Shown piece by piece: positions 25,505-34,358 of a stretch of 64,000 nucleotides of DNA (position 1 is its first letter; the number at the start of each line of letters is the position of its first letter). The notes under the pieces are model-generated. The model saw nothing but the letters and a program-made list of their open reading frames with translations. It was not told where the DNA came from and made no database searches. Origin of the DNA: Streptomyces resistomycificus (GTDB lineage Bacteria > Actinomycetota > Actinomycetes > Streptomycetales > Streptomycetaceae). The stretch lies in assembly GCF_001514265.1 (NCBI RefSeq), contig NZ_KQ948993.1, forward strand, positions 124,001-188,000, given 5' to 3'. The position numbers and the translations under genes are program-made.

Positions 25505-27885
25505 TGGCCCAGCCGCACCGCCTGCGCGTCCCCGCCCCCGCCGGGCCACCGGCGGCCGGGCACCTGCCCCTCCGCGACGCTCCGGGCGTGTCCGACCCGA
25601 TCGAGGTCAACAGCCGTTGGCTCACGCGGGGCGGCCGTCCCTGGTTCCCGGTCTCCGGCGAGTTCCACTACTCGCGCTACCCCGCCGGGGAGTGGGAGGA
25701 GGAACTGCTGAAGATGAAGGCGGCCGGAGTGACCGCCGTCGCCAGTTACCTCATCTGGATCCACCACGAGGAGATCGAGGGCCGCGTCCGCTTCGACGGC
25801 GACCGCGACGTGCGCCGGTTCGCCCAGCTGTGCGCCCGTCACGGGCTGGACTTCATCCCCCGTGTCGGCCCGTGGTCGCACGCGGAGGTCCGGGGCGGCG
25901 GCCTGCCCGACTGGCTGCTGGCCCGCGACTGCGTCCCGCGCACCGACGACCCCGCCTATCTGGAACCCGTGAGCGCCTGGTTCACGGCGATCGCCGAACA
26001 GCTGCGCGGCCTCGACCGGGCCCACGGCGGCCCGATCGTGGCCATCCAGATCGAGAACGAGCTCTACGACCAGCCCGGCCACCTCCTGACCCTCAAGCGG
26101 ATCGCCCAGGGGGCCGGACTGAGCGCCCCGTTGTGGACGTCGACCGCGTGGGGCGGGGTCCAGCTCCCGCCCGACGAGTTGCTCCCGCTGTACGGCGGCT
26201 ACACCGAGACCTTCTGGACCGAGGCGGACGGCGGCTGGCCCGACACCTGCCGCAAGCACTTCTTCTTCACCCACCAGCGGGACGACGAGGGTATCGGCGC
26301 CGACCTGCGGCCCACCACCGTGCGCGGCGGTGCCCCGGACGCCTTCGCCGACCGGTTCCCCTGGGCCACCTGCGAGTTGGGCGGCGGCATGGCGGTGTCG
26401 TACCACCGACGGCCGCGCGTCGACGCCGACGACATCGGCGCGCTGGGCCTTACCAAGATCGGTTGTGGTTCGGTCTGGCAGGGCTTCTACATGTTCCACG
26501 GCGGCACCAACCCCGCCGGTGAGCGCACCACCTTGCAGGAGTCGCACGCCACCGGCTATCCCAACGACCTGCCCGTGCTGACGTACGACTTCCAGGCCCC
26601 GCTCGGCGAGTACGGCCAGTACCGGCCGACGTACCACGAACTGCGCCTCCAGCACCTGCTGCTGGCGGACTTCGGCCATCTCTTGGCGCCCATGGAGTCC
26701 GTGCTGCCCGAGCTTCGGCCGGACGGGCAGGACGACCGCGAGACCCTGCGCTGGGCCGTGCGCGCCGACGGCACCTCGGGGTTCCTGTTCGTCAACAACC
26801 ACCAGCCGCACGAACCGCTGCCGGACCATCCGGACACCTCGTTCACCGTCGAGTTCCCGGACGACTGCGGCGCGTTGAAGCTGCCGAGCACCCCCGTCAC
26901 CGTCCCGGGCGGCGCGTACTTCTGCTGGCCGCTGCGGCTCGACGTGGCGGGCCTGCGCCTGGAGTGGGCCACCGCGCAGCCGGTGTGCACGCTCGACGTG
27001 GACGGCCGTACGGTCCTGGTGCTGGCGGCGACCGACGGCATCGCGCCCGAACTCGCCTTGGACGCCGGGACGGTGGCGTCGGTCGGAACTCCGAGCGGGG
27101 AGGTCACGCCGGTCGGCGACCGTCTGCTGGTGACCGGGCTGCGGCCGGGCACCGACGCCCTGGTCGAGGTGGAGACGGCGGACGGGGGCCGGGTGGGGCT
27201 GCTGGTCCTGGACGCGGCGACGGCGCGTACCGCGTACCGGGGCGAGGCCTGGGGTGCCGAGCGGCTGGTGCTGTGCGGGGACGGGGTCGTGTTCGACCAC
27301 GAGGAGGTACGGCTGCACGGGTCCGAGGCGCCCGTGTCGTTCGCGGTGCTGCCCGCCCCGGAGCGGGCACCGCTGGTGGACGGGGCGACGGCGGCCTCGG
27401 AGGCGGACGGGGTGTTCACCCACTACGCGGTCCCCTCCGGCGGGCGCGCTCGGGCCACCCCCCGCGTCACGCTGGTGCGGCCCGCCGGTCCCGCGCCCGA
27501 GACCGCGACCGGAGTGCAGGGCCGGGCGAGCGCGCCCGCCGACAAGTACTTCGACACCGTCGCCGCCGAGTACCGCGTCGACGTGCCGGACGACCTGCCG
27601 CCGGGCACCCTGCTGCGCCTGCGCTGGACCGGTGACGTGGGGCGGGCGTACGTGGGCGGGACCCTCGTCGCGGACCAGTTCTTCTCGGGGCGCGTCTGGG
27701 ACATCGGCCTGGACCGGCTGCCCGCCGGCGTCCCGCGCACGGAGGGTCTGCGCCTGCGGGTGCTGCCCCTGCACGCCGACGCCCCGGTGTACGTGCCCGA
27801 GGAGGCGCGCGGCGCCGGGCTGACGGCGGCCGTCGTGGACGCCGAGTGGGTCATCGCCCGCACCCGGAGCGTGCGGGCCGGCTGA
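25504..27885 (+). CDS. Second GH35-type glycoside hydrolase
   Basis: The 793-aa protein shares the GH35 fold with its neighbour but is diverged. The acid/base is probably Glu186 in IQIENELYD and the nucleophile Glu291 in ATCELGGGMAV. Other family landmarks are GEFHYSRYPAGEW and FYMFHGGTN. It lacks a signal peptide and has longer C-terminal beta-sandwich domains than the first GH35. It may cleave a different linkage or a decorated galactoside. The two GH35 genes overlap, so they act together. A 9-bp hairpin follows the gene. Confidence 0.88.
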   Translation: MAQPHRLRVPAPAGPPAAGHLPLRDAPGVSDPIEVNSRWLTRGGRPWFPVSGEFHYSRYPAGEWEEELLKMKAAGVTAVASYLIWIHHEEIEGRVRFDGDRDVRRFAQLCARHGLDFIPRVGPWSHAEVRGGGLPDWLLARDCVPRTDDPAYLEPVSAWFTAIAEQLRGLDRAHGGPIVAIQIENELYDQPGHLLTLKRIAQGAGLSAPLWTSTAWGGVQLPPDELLPLYGGYTETFWTEADGGWPDTCRKHFFFTHQRDDEGIGADLRPTTVRGGAPDAFADRFPWATCELGGGMAVSYHRRPRVDADDIGALGLTKIGCGSVWQGFYMFHGGTNPAGERTTLQESHATGYPNDLPVLTYDFQAPLGEYGQYRPTYHELRLQHLLLADFGHLLAPMESVLPELRPDGQDDRETLRWAVRADGTSGFLFVNNHQPHEPLPDHPDTSFTVEFPDDCGALKLPSTPVTVPGGAYFCWPLRLDVAGLRLEWATAQPVCTLDVDGRTVLVLAATDGIAPELALDAGTVASVGTPSGEVTPVGDRLLVTGLRPGTDALVEVETADGGRVGLLVLDAATARTAYRGEAWGAERLVLCGDGVVFDHEEVRLHGSEAPVSFAVLPAPERAPLVDGATAASEADGVFTHYAVPSGGRARATPRVTLVRPAGPAPETATGVQGRASAPADKYFDTVAAEYRVDVPDDLPPGTLLRLRWTGDVGRAYVGGTLVADQFFSGRVWDIGLDRLPAGVPRTEGLRLRVLPLHADAPVYVPEEARGAGLTAAVVDAEWVIARTRSVRAG

Positions 27886-27904
27886 GGCCCGCGCGAGCAC
27901 CGAA

Positions 27905-27936
27905 ACCCGAGGGTCCGACACCCGGGGCCCTCGGGT
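27905..27936 (+). terminator. Hairpin terminator after the GH35 pair
   Basis: ACCCGAGGG (27905-27913) pairs with CCCTCGGGT (27928-27936) around a 14-nt loop, 20 bp after the second GH35 stop. It probably separates the hydrolase operon from the lacI-type gene. Confidence 0.6.
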
Positions 27937-28007
27937 CCGCCCCGCCTATGCTGTGGTCCTGCCGGGCGGGACCCAACCGCCGTGACGACGTCGAGGAAAC
28001 TGCCACC

Positions 28008-29072
28008 ATGACCCGAAGCGCCGCCGACGGGACCGTCCCGAAGGGGCGCAGCAGACGGAACTTCGCGGGCTCGCGTCCCGTGATGGACGACGTGGCCCGG
28101 CTGGCCGGTGTCTCCAAGCAGACCGTCTCGCGTGTGCTGAACGACCACCCCTCCGTCCGTCCGGAGACCCGCGAGGGGGTGCTGGTGGCGATGCGCACGC
28201 TCGGCTACCGGCCCAGCCGCAGCGCCAGGTCCCTGGCCAGCGGCCGGACCCGGATGCTCGGGGTCATCTCCTTCGACGCCGCCCGGTACGGGCCGGCCGC
28301 CATCCTCACGGCGATCAACACCGCGGCCCAGGAGGCCGGGTACCTGGTGAGCTCCATCGCGCTGGACACGGCCGACCACGACACGGTCGTGGCGGCCGTG
28401 GACCGGCTGTCGGCCGAGGGCGCGGACGGCGTGATCGCCATCGCCCCGCAGCTGTGGGTGGGCCGCGCCCTGGCCGACGCCTCTCTCGACACTCCGCTGG
28501 TGGTGCTGGAGAACGGTCTGGACGACCACACGGAGCTGGTCACCGGCGACTCGCGGGCCGGGGCCCGCAAGGCCACCGAGCATCTCCTCGGGCTGGGCCA
28601 CACAACCGTGTGGCACGTCGCGGGCCCGACCGGCTGGACCTCCGCCGACCACCGGCTGGACGGCTGGCGCTCGACCCTCGAGGCGGCCGGCGCCGACGTA
28701 CCCGAACCGCTGGTCGGCGACTGGAGCGCCGACTCCGGGTACGAGCTGGGCCGTCGGCTCGCGGCCCGCCCGGACGTCACGGCGGTGTTCGTCTCCAACG
28801 ACCAGATGGCTCTCGGGGTCCTGCACGCCCTCCACGAGGCCGGCCGCTCGGTGCCCGGAGACGTCAGTGTCGTCGGCTACGACGACATCCCCGAGGCCGC
28901 GCATCTGCTGCCGCCGCTGACCACCGTGCGTACCGACTTCGCCGAGATCGGCACGCGCTCCCTGCGGCTCCTGCTCGACCGTATCGACGGCCCCGGCGCG
29001 CCCGCCCCGCCCGAGTCGGTGGTCCCGGTCGACCTCGTCGTCCGGCGCAGCAGCGGCCCGGCACCGCGCTGA
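28008..29072 (+). CDS. LacI-family transcriptional regulator
   Basis: The 354-aa regulator has an N-terminal extension of about 25 residues, then the HTH MDDVARLAGVSKQTVSRVLND and the hinge RPSRSARSLASGRT. A periplasmic-binding-like effector domain of about 280 residues follows. It has no signal peptide. It lies downstream of the MFS/GH35 genes and probably represses them through the palindrome at 22356-22373. GAGGAA at about 27993 precedes the ATG. The effector is likely a galactoside but is not proved by sequence. Confidence 0.92.
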   Translation: MTRSAADGTVPKGRSRRNFAGSRPVMDDVARLAGVSKQTVSRVLNDHPSVRPETREGVLVAMRTLGYRPSRSARSLASGRTRMLGVISFDAARYGPAAILTAINTAAQEAGYLVSSIALDTADHDTVVAAVDRLSAEGADGVIAIAPQLWVGRALADASLDTPLVVLENGLDDHTELVTGDSRAGARKATEHLLGLGHTTVWHVAGPTGWTSADHRLDGWRSTLEAAGADVPEPLVGDWSADSGYELGRRLAARPDVTAVFVSNDQMALGVLHALHEAGRSVPGDVSVVGYDDIPEAAHLLPPLTTVRTDFAEIGTRSLRLLLDRIDGPGAPAPPESVVPVDLVVRRSSGPAPR

Positions 29073-29283
29073 GCCGTCGACCACAGCGGGCGGCCGGCCC
29101 GGAGGGGTCAGCAGCGGCCACGGTCCGACGAGGAGGACGAGGGCGCGAGGTACGACGCCCCCCATCCGGTGGACGCCCCCGTCGGCGACCGCCGGCCGGG
29201 TGAGCGTGCGAAGGGGTCCTGGCGTTCGCCGGCCGTGCTCGCCGACGGTGACCACGGGCCACTGGGCTCGCGCGGCCGCCCGC

Positions 29284-29628
29284 TCAGTCGGTGCCGTCGC
29301 CGCGCAGGAGCAGGTCGAGCAGCCCCGGGAAGCGCGCCTCGAACTCCTCACGGCGCAGTCGGTTGACCCGCTTGGGCCCCTGGTCGCGCTGTTCGACCAG
29401 GCCCGCGCCGCGCAGGACCGAGAAGTGGTGGCTGAGCGCGGCCTTGCCGACCGGTACGTCGAAGCTGCCACAGCTGCGTGTCCAGTCGGCGGATCCCGCC
29501 AGCTCGCGGACCAGCTGGATGCGTACGGGGTCGGCGAGCGCGGACAGCGCGGTCAGTACGGAGACGTCCTCGGGGTCCGTGTGCACCGGCGCCGCACGGT
29601 GACTGCCGCCCGCGGCCTGGTTCGACAT
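29284..29628 (-). CDS. ArsR-family transcriptional regulator
   Basis: The 114-aa protein is a small winged helix regulator: LSALADPVRIQLVRELAG, then CGSFDVPVGKAALSHHFSVLRGAGLVEQRDQGPKRVNRL. One Cys is visible near the recognition helix, but the usual ELCVCDL metal site is absent, so it is probably not a classic arsenic sensor. The ATG at 29628 follows GAGGAG. It diverges from the quinone oxidoreductase gene, whose promoter region carries repeated CGAGTGTTCG motifs, so it likely regulates that gene. Confidence 0.88.
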   Translation of the reverse strand: MSNQAAGGSHRAAPVHTDPEDVSVLTALSALADPVRIQLVRELAGSADWTRSCGSFDVPVGKAALSHHFSVLRGAGLVEQRDQGPKRVNRLRREEFEARFPGLLDLLLRGDGTD

Positions 29629-29684
29629 GCCCGCTCCTCGTCCGACGTGTCCCCGCCGGGCGCCCCGCCGAGTGACGCGGCCCC

Positions 29685-29740
29685 TTGCCGAGTGTTCGAT
29701 GCGTATCTTACAGTCCGAGTGTTCGCTTTTCATTGAACAC
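29685..29740 (+). promoter_or_regulatory. Promoter and repeat motifs upstream of the quinone oxidoreductase
   Basis: TTGCCG (29685-29690) and TACAGT (29709-29714), 18 bp apart, form a plausible promoter. CGAGTGTTCG occurs twice (29689-29698, 29716-29725), and GTGTTC (29719-29724) is matched by GAACAC (29735-29740) with 10 bp between. These fit operator sites for the divergent ArsR regulator. Confidence 0.55.
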
Positions 29741-29761
29741 CAGCCGAAGGGTGCGTCTGCC

Positions 29762-30739
29762 ATGCGCGCAGTCGAGTTCCAGGAGTACGGCGGTCCCGAG
29801 GTACTGAAGGTCGTGACGGCCGAGGCCCCCGAGCCGGGGCCGGGCCAGGTGAGCATCGACGTCGCCTACGCGGGCGTGAACTTCGCCGACCTCAAGGCGC
29901 GTGCCGAGGGATACCGGGTGGAGTCCCTGCCCTTCCGACCGGGCCTGGAGGTCTCGGGGCGGATCCGGGCCGTCGGCCCGGACGTGACGGGGCTGCGCCC
30001 GGGGCAGGAGGTCGCCGCGCTCGTGGGCGGCGGTGCCTACGCGGAGGTCGCGGTCGCCGAGACCGCCACCGTCTTCCCCCTGCCCGAGGGCCTGGACCTG
30101 CGGAGGGCGGCCGCGCTGCCCACGGTGCTGCCGACCGCGCACGCCCTGCTCCACGAGGTGGGACGACTGCGGGCCGGGGAGAGCGTGCTGGTGCACGGCG
30201 CGGCGGGCGGCATCGGCACGGCGGCCGGGCAGCTGGCCCGGGCGGCGGGTGCCGGCGCGGTGTACGGCGTGGTCTCCTCCACGGCCAAGGCCGGGCACGC
30301 TCTCAAGTACGGCTACGACGAGGTCTTCACCAGCGACTCCTTCCCGGACGACGTCCGCCGTGCGACCGGCGGCCGGGGTGTCGACCTGGTCCTCGACCCG
30401 GTGGGCGGTGACACGCTGCGCCGCGGCCTCGACGCGCTGGCCGTCTTCGGGCGCCTGGTGTCGTTCGGCAACGCGAGCGGGGCCGAGCCCTGGCAGGCCG
30501 GACAGCCCGAGCTGTACGCGCGAGGCCGCTCTGTCGCGGGCTTCTCCATCCTGGCCCTCGCCGGGTCGGCGCCCGACGCGCTCCGCTCGCTCACCGAGCG
30601 CGCCTTCCGGACCGTCACCGACGGCACCGTGGACCTTCCCGTCACCGCGGAGTTCCCGTTGCCGGACGCGGCCGAGGCCCACCGGCTCATGGGTGGACGC
30701 ACGTCAACGGGCAAGCTGCTGCTGCGGATCGCCGACTGA
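29762..30739 (+). CDS. NADPH:quinone oxidoreductase-like zinc-free MDR protein
   Basis: The 325-aa protein is a medium-chain dehydrogenase/reductase of the quinone oxidoreductase (QOR) type. It begins MRAVEFQEYGGPEVLKVV, has a PGLEVSGRIRAVG segment, and carries the NADPH-binding LVHGAAGGIGTAAGQLA near residue 145. Catalytic zinc cysteines are missing, as expected for QOR. It may reduce quinones or reactive carbonyls. It diverges from the ArsR regulator, and its stop lies 10 bp from the end of the convergent hydrolase gene. Confidence 0.9.
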   Translation: MRAVEFQEYGGPEVLKVVTAEAPEPGPGQVSIDVAYAGVNFADLKARAEGYRVESLPFRPGLEVSGRIRAVGPDVTGLRPGQEVAALVGGGAYAEVAVAETATVFPLPEGLDLRRAAALPTVLPTAHALLHEVGRLRAGESVLVHGAAGGIGTAAGQLARAAGAGAVYGVVSSTAKAGHALKYGYDEVFTSDSFPDDVRRATGGRGVDLVLDPVGGDTLRRGLDALAVFGRLVSFGNASGAEPWQAGQPELYARGRSVAGFSILALAGSAPDALRSLTERAFRTVTDGTVDLPVTAEFPLPDAAEAHRLMGGRTSTGKLLLRIAD

Positions 30740-30749
30740 GCACCGGGTA

Positions 30750-32492
30750 CTAGCCGGGAACACGGATCCGCAGCGCGTGCCCTTCGGCGAGCAGGAGGTA
30801 GGCGGCGGCGGTCCAGGTGTAGGCCCGGTCGCGCAGACCCGTGCCGGTGAGGGCGTCGAAGTTCTCGGCGAAGCCGTGGGCCTCGCACAGGTTCCGGAAG
30901 CGGGCGCTGATCTCGTCCGCGAGCCGCTGGTGGCCACCGCGGCGCAGGCCGTCCTCGACGAGGACGGTGGCGGGCGCCCAGATCGGGCCGCGCCAGTACC
31001 CGTCGGAGCGGTAGTGCGGCGAGGTGGGCAGCTCGGTGGCCAGCCCGTACGGGGTCAGGTGGGCCTCGATCCGGGTGGCCAGGGTCTTCGCGACGTGCTC
31101 GGGCAGGTGCTCGCCCAAGGTGATGGGCATCAGGTCGAGGAGGCTGGAACTGCCCCAGGTGTCGCCGCTGTCGGCGCCACGGGCCACGAACCGCTCCCCC
31201 GTCCACAGTTCGTCGAGCATCGCCGCCTGGGTCGCCTCCGCCGTGCTCGTCCAGTGGCGGGCGTCGTCGTCCCGTCCGAGTTCCGTTGCCAGGGCGGCGA
31301 GTTCGTGCAGCTGGAGGACGAGGAAGGCGGCCAGGTCGGCCGTGACGACCACCCGCTCGGGGTCGAAGGTGGTGGCGTTGTCCCAGCCGCTGTCGTTGCC
31401 GTGCTGGTAGTGCGGCAGGGCGGCGTCCGGAGCGCGGCGCGCGGTGCGCCAGAAGTCCGTCCATCGTCGCAACCGGTCGTATGTTTCGGCGAGTTCGGTT
31501 CTGCCGAGAGGTTCGGGCAGGCGGCGGCGCAGGTGGGAGAGGGCCCAGCCGTGGATGGGGGGTTTGACGAAGTTGTGCAGCACCTCCGAGTGGGTCAGCG
31601 AGTCGGGCAGCGCCCCGCTCTCGTCCTGGTGGTCGAAGGGCAGCGAGAACTGGTCCCACGCCAGCCCGGGCGCTCCCGGCGCCAGGGCGAGGGCGTTGAA
31701 GCAGTGGTCCCAGCTCCAGACCTTGTCCATCCAGTGCTTGGACATCAAAACCGCGGGCCGGGTGACCAGACCCGCCGGGCCGACCGTCGCCGACCACAGG
31801 ACGTAGGCGGCGAGTTCGGCGGCCGGGGTGTGGGAGGAGCGCCAAGGGGCCACCGTGTCGGCGAAGCCGACGAAGGCCCGCTCCGCCGCCGCCACGACCT
31901 CACCGAACGTCGTCGGGGAGCTGTACGGACGCCGGGCGCTGTCGAGTTCCTCGATGGCGGCCTCCCAGGATCCGCCGCCGTCCGCGGTGACGGTGAGGCC
32001 ACGGTCGGCCTCCCCCAGCGCCGCGCTGCCGAGCACCTCCCCCGCGACGCCCGACAGGACGGTCACCCGGTAGCGGCGCCCGGTCTCGTACGAGGTGAAC
32101 ACGTACGCGCCGTCCACCGGGTCACGGAAGAAGTACGTGCCCGTGAAGGGTGTCAGGGTGGTCGCCGCCGCGCTGACGCGAAGGCTGAGCCCGGTCCCGC
32201 GCACGCGCACGGTGTCCGGCGAGTCGTAGGCGAGGTCGACGTGTCCGCTCTCGTGGGTCCAGCTCAGCAGACCCGGTGTCGCGCTGACCCGGGTGTCGGC
32301 CCGGCCGCCGGTGAGCGGTTCGAGGGGCACGAGGCGCAGGACCGCGTGCATGCCGTTCTGGTGGGAGACCAGGTGGAGGTCGTCGGCGTACACCTTCTCC
32401 GCCAGCACCGGGGAGATGTCGAACCAGGATCCGTGGGTGCTGAACGGGATGTCGTGGAGGGAGAAGGCCGGGCCGGAGGGGGCGGCGGTCAT
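30750..32492 (-). CDS. GH63/GH37-like glycoside hydrolase (MGH1-type)
   Basis: The 580-aa cytoplasmic protein has an N-terminal beta-domain (residues about 1-170) and a C-terminal (alpha/alpha)6 barrel. The barrel carries YQHGNDSGWDNATTF and YWRGPIWAPATVLVEDGL, signatures shared by GH63 and GH37 and by mannosylglycerate/glucosylglycerate hydrolases. The exact substrate cannot be read. It is the last gene of a binding protein-permease-permease-hydrolase operon, so it probably degrades the oligosaccharide that the transporter imports. It is convergent with the quinone oxidoreductase, only 10 bp away. Confidence 0.82.
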   Translation of the reverse strand: MTAAPSGPAFSLHDIPFSTHGSWFDISPVLAEKVYADDLHLVSHQNGMHAVLRLVPLEPLTGGRADTRVSATPGLLSWTHESGHVDLAYDSPDTVRVRGTGLSLRVSAAATTLTPFTGTYFFRDPVDGAYVFTSYETGRRYRVTVLSGVAGEVLGSAALGEADRGLTVTADGGGSWEAAIEELDSARRPYSSPTTFGEVVAAAERAFVGFADTVAPWRSSHTPAAELAAYVLWSATVGPAGLVTRPAVLMSKHWMDKVWSWDHCFNALALAPGAPGLAWDQFSLPFDHQDESGALPDSLTHSEVLHNFVKPPIHGWALSHLRRRLPEPLGRTELAETYDRLRRWTDFWRTARRAPDAALPHYQHGNDSGWDNATTFDPERVVVTADLAAFLVLQLHELAALATELGRDDDARHWTSTAEATQAAMLDELWTGERFVARGADSGDTWGSSSLLDLMPITLGEHLPEHVAKTLATRIEAHLTPYGLATELPTSPHYRSDGYWRGPIWAPATVLVEDGLRRGGHQRLADEISARFRNLCEAHGFAENFDALTGTGLRDRAYTWTAAAYLLLAEGHALRIRVPG

Positions 32493-32530
32493 GAAGGGCT
32501 ACTCGTTTCTTCGGCGGGAACGGCGGTCGG

Positions 32531-33361
32531 TCAGTCCTTGACGGCTCCGGCGGTCACGCCGGCGGCGACGTACCGCTGGGCGAGGACCAGGATCACCGCG
32601 GCGGGCAGCGAGGCAACGACGGCGGTCGCCATGATCGCGTTCCACTCCTGGTTGTTGTTGCCGATGTAGTGGTAGATGCCGAGGGTGATCGGCTCGTGCG
32701 CGCCGCCACCTGCGAGCGTGCTGGCGAAGACGAAGTCCGACCAGGACCACAGGAACGCGAACAGCGACACCGTGACGACGGCGTTGCGGCTCATCGGCAG
32801 CACCACGGACCGGAAGGTGCGCAGGGGTCCGGCTCCGTCCATCTGAGCGGCCTGGAGCAGTTCGCCGGGGATACCGGACATGAACGCGGTGAAGATCAGT
32901 ACCGCGAAGGGGACGGCCAGCGTGGAGTCCGCGACGATCAGGCCGGGCACCGACTGGAGCAGGCCGAGCTGGAGGTAGACGGCGTAGAAGCCCATCGCCA
33001 TGATGATGCCGGGGATCATCTGGGCGGCCAGGAGTACGAAGTTGAGGATGCCGCCGCCGCGCGGGCGCAGTTTGGCGAGCGCGTAGCCGGCGGGCGCGGC
33101 CAGCGCCACGGTCAGGACGACGGTGCCGACACCGATGACGAGGCTGGTTGCGAGGTAGGGCAACTGCTGGTCGAGGACGGCCCGGTAGCCCTCCAGGGTG
33201 GCGTGGGTGGGGAACAGGTTCGGTGGGCTCTTGCGCATGTCCTGGTCGCGGGTGAGGGACACGTTGAGCATCCAGTAGACCGGGAAGAGCATGAGCGCGG
33301 TCAGCGCCAGGCCGAGGGCGGTCTTCCACGCCGTACGGCCGCGTCGGTGCGGGGAGTTCAT
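32531..33361 (-). CDS. Carbohydrate ABC transporter permease (MalG type)
   Basis: The 276-aa protein has about six membrane segments and the MalG-type EAA loop ELLQAAQMDGAGPLRTFRSVVLPMS. With the upstream permease and binding protein it forms a CUT1-type oligosaccharide importer. The ATPase is absent, as is common in streptomycetes, where MsiK serves several importers. The ATG at 33361 overlaps the preceding permease stop (ATGA). Confidence 0.93.
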   Translation of the reverse strand: MNSPHRRGRTAWKTALGLALTALMLFPVYWMLNVSLTRDQDMRKSPPNLFPTHATLEGYRAVLDQQLPYLATSLVIGVGTVVLTVALAAPAGYALAKLRPRGGGILNFVLLAAQMIPGIIMAMGFYAVYLQLGLLQSVPGLIVADSTLAVPFAVLIFTAFMSGIPGELLQAAQMDGAGPLRTFRSVVLPMSRNAVVTVSLFAFLWSWSDFVFASTLAGGGAHEPITLGIYHYIGNNNQEWNAIMATAVVASLPAAVILVLAQRYVAAGVTAGAVKD

Positions 33362-34338
33362 GCCATGGCCTGCTTTCGCTGGACCCTCAGATACACCAGG
33401 CCGAAGACCAGCGCGGCGACGACGAGCAGGTTGCCGACGGCCGCTCCGGGACCGAAGGCGGGCAGCAGGTTGCCGAAGCCGAGCCGGTAGGACCAGGTGG
33501 CGAAGGTGGTGGACGCGTCGGCCGGGCCGCCCTTGGTCATGATCCAGATGATGTCGAAGACCTTGAGCGTGTACACGAGGCCGAGCAGCAGGGTGATGGC
33601 GGACACCGGGCGCAGCAGCGGGAGGGTGATGCTCCAAAAGCGCCGCCAGGCGTTCGCACCGTCGAGGGCGGCCGCCTCGTAGAGGCTGTGGGGGATGGAC
33701 TGAAGGCCGCTGTAGAGCACGACCAGGTTGAACGGGACGCCGATCCAGATGTTCGCGATGATCACCGAGGTCAGCGACCACTCCGGCGACGTCAGCCAGT
33801 GCACCGGGTCGACACCGACCACGCTCAACAGGGAGTTGACGATGCCGGAGTCACTGTTGAGCATCCACGACCAGGTGGACGCCGACACGATCAACGGCAG
33901 CAGCCAGGGCACCAGGAACAGGGCCCGCAGTGTGGCGGAGAGCCGGAAGTGCTGGTTGAAGAAGACCGCCAGCGCCAGGCCGACGGCGTACTGGAAGACC
34001 AGACAGACGGCGGTGAACACCACGGTGTGCACCAGGGCCGGGCCGAAGGTCGGGTCGTCGAGGACCTTCCGGTAGTTCTCCAGCCCGGTGAACGGCGCGT
34101 TGCCCTGGACGAAGGAGCGGACGGTGTAGTCACGCAGGCTCAGGTCGAGGTTGCGGTAGAGGGGATAGGCGTAGAAGAGGACGAGGTAGAGGGTGACCGG
34201 GGCGAGGAAGGCCCAGGCGGCCCACTGCTGGGAGGTCGGACGGCGGCGGGCCGCGGTGCGGGCCGGGGGCGGGGCAGCGGTGGCCGCCCCGGTCCGTTCT
34301 CGCACCGTGTGGTCCGGCGGGTGTGTCGTGTGGTTCAT
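33358..34338 (-). CDS. Carbohydrate ABC transporter permease (MalF type)
   Basis: The 326-aa protein starts with a proline/alanine-rich cytoplasmic tail of about 40 residues. Six membrane segments follow, with the EAA loop SLYEAAALDGANAWRRFWSITLPLL. It is the MalF-like partner of the next gene, which overlaps it by 4 nt. The operon order of binding protein, MalF-like and MalG-like permeases is standard for CUT1 importers. Confidence 0.93.
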   Translation of the reverse strand: MNHTTHPPDHTVRERTGAATAAPPPARTAARRRPTSQQWAAWAFLAPVTLYLVLFYAYPLYRNLDLSLRDYTVRSFVQGNAPFTGLENYRKVLDDPTFGPALVHTVVFTAVCLVFQYAVGLALAVFFNQHFRLSATLRALFLVPWLLPLIVSASTWSWMLNSDSGIVNSLLSVVGVDPVHWLTSPEWSLTSVIIANIWIGVPFNLVVLYSGLQSIPHSLYEAAALDGANAWRRFWSITLPLLRPVSAITLLLGLVYTLKVFDIIWIMTKGGPADASTTFATWSYRLGFGNLLPAFGPGAAVGNLLVVAALVFGLVYLRVQRKQAMA

Positions 34339-34358
34339 CAACAGCCCCTGTGCTTCGG

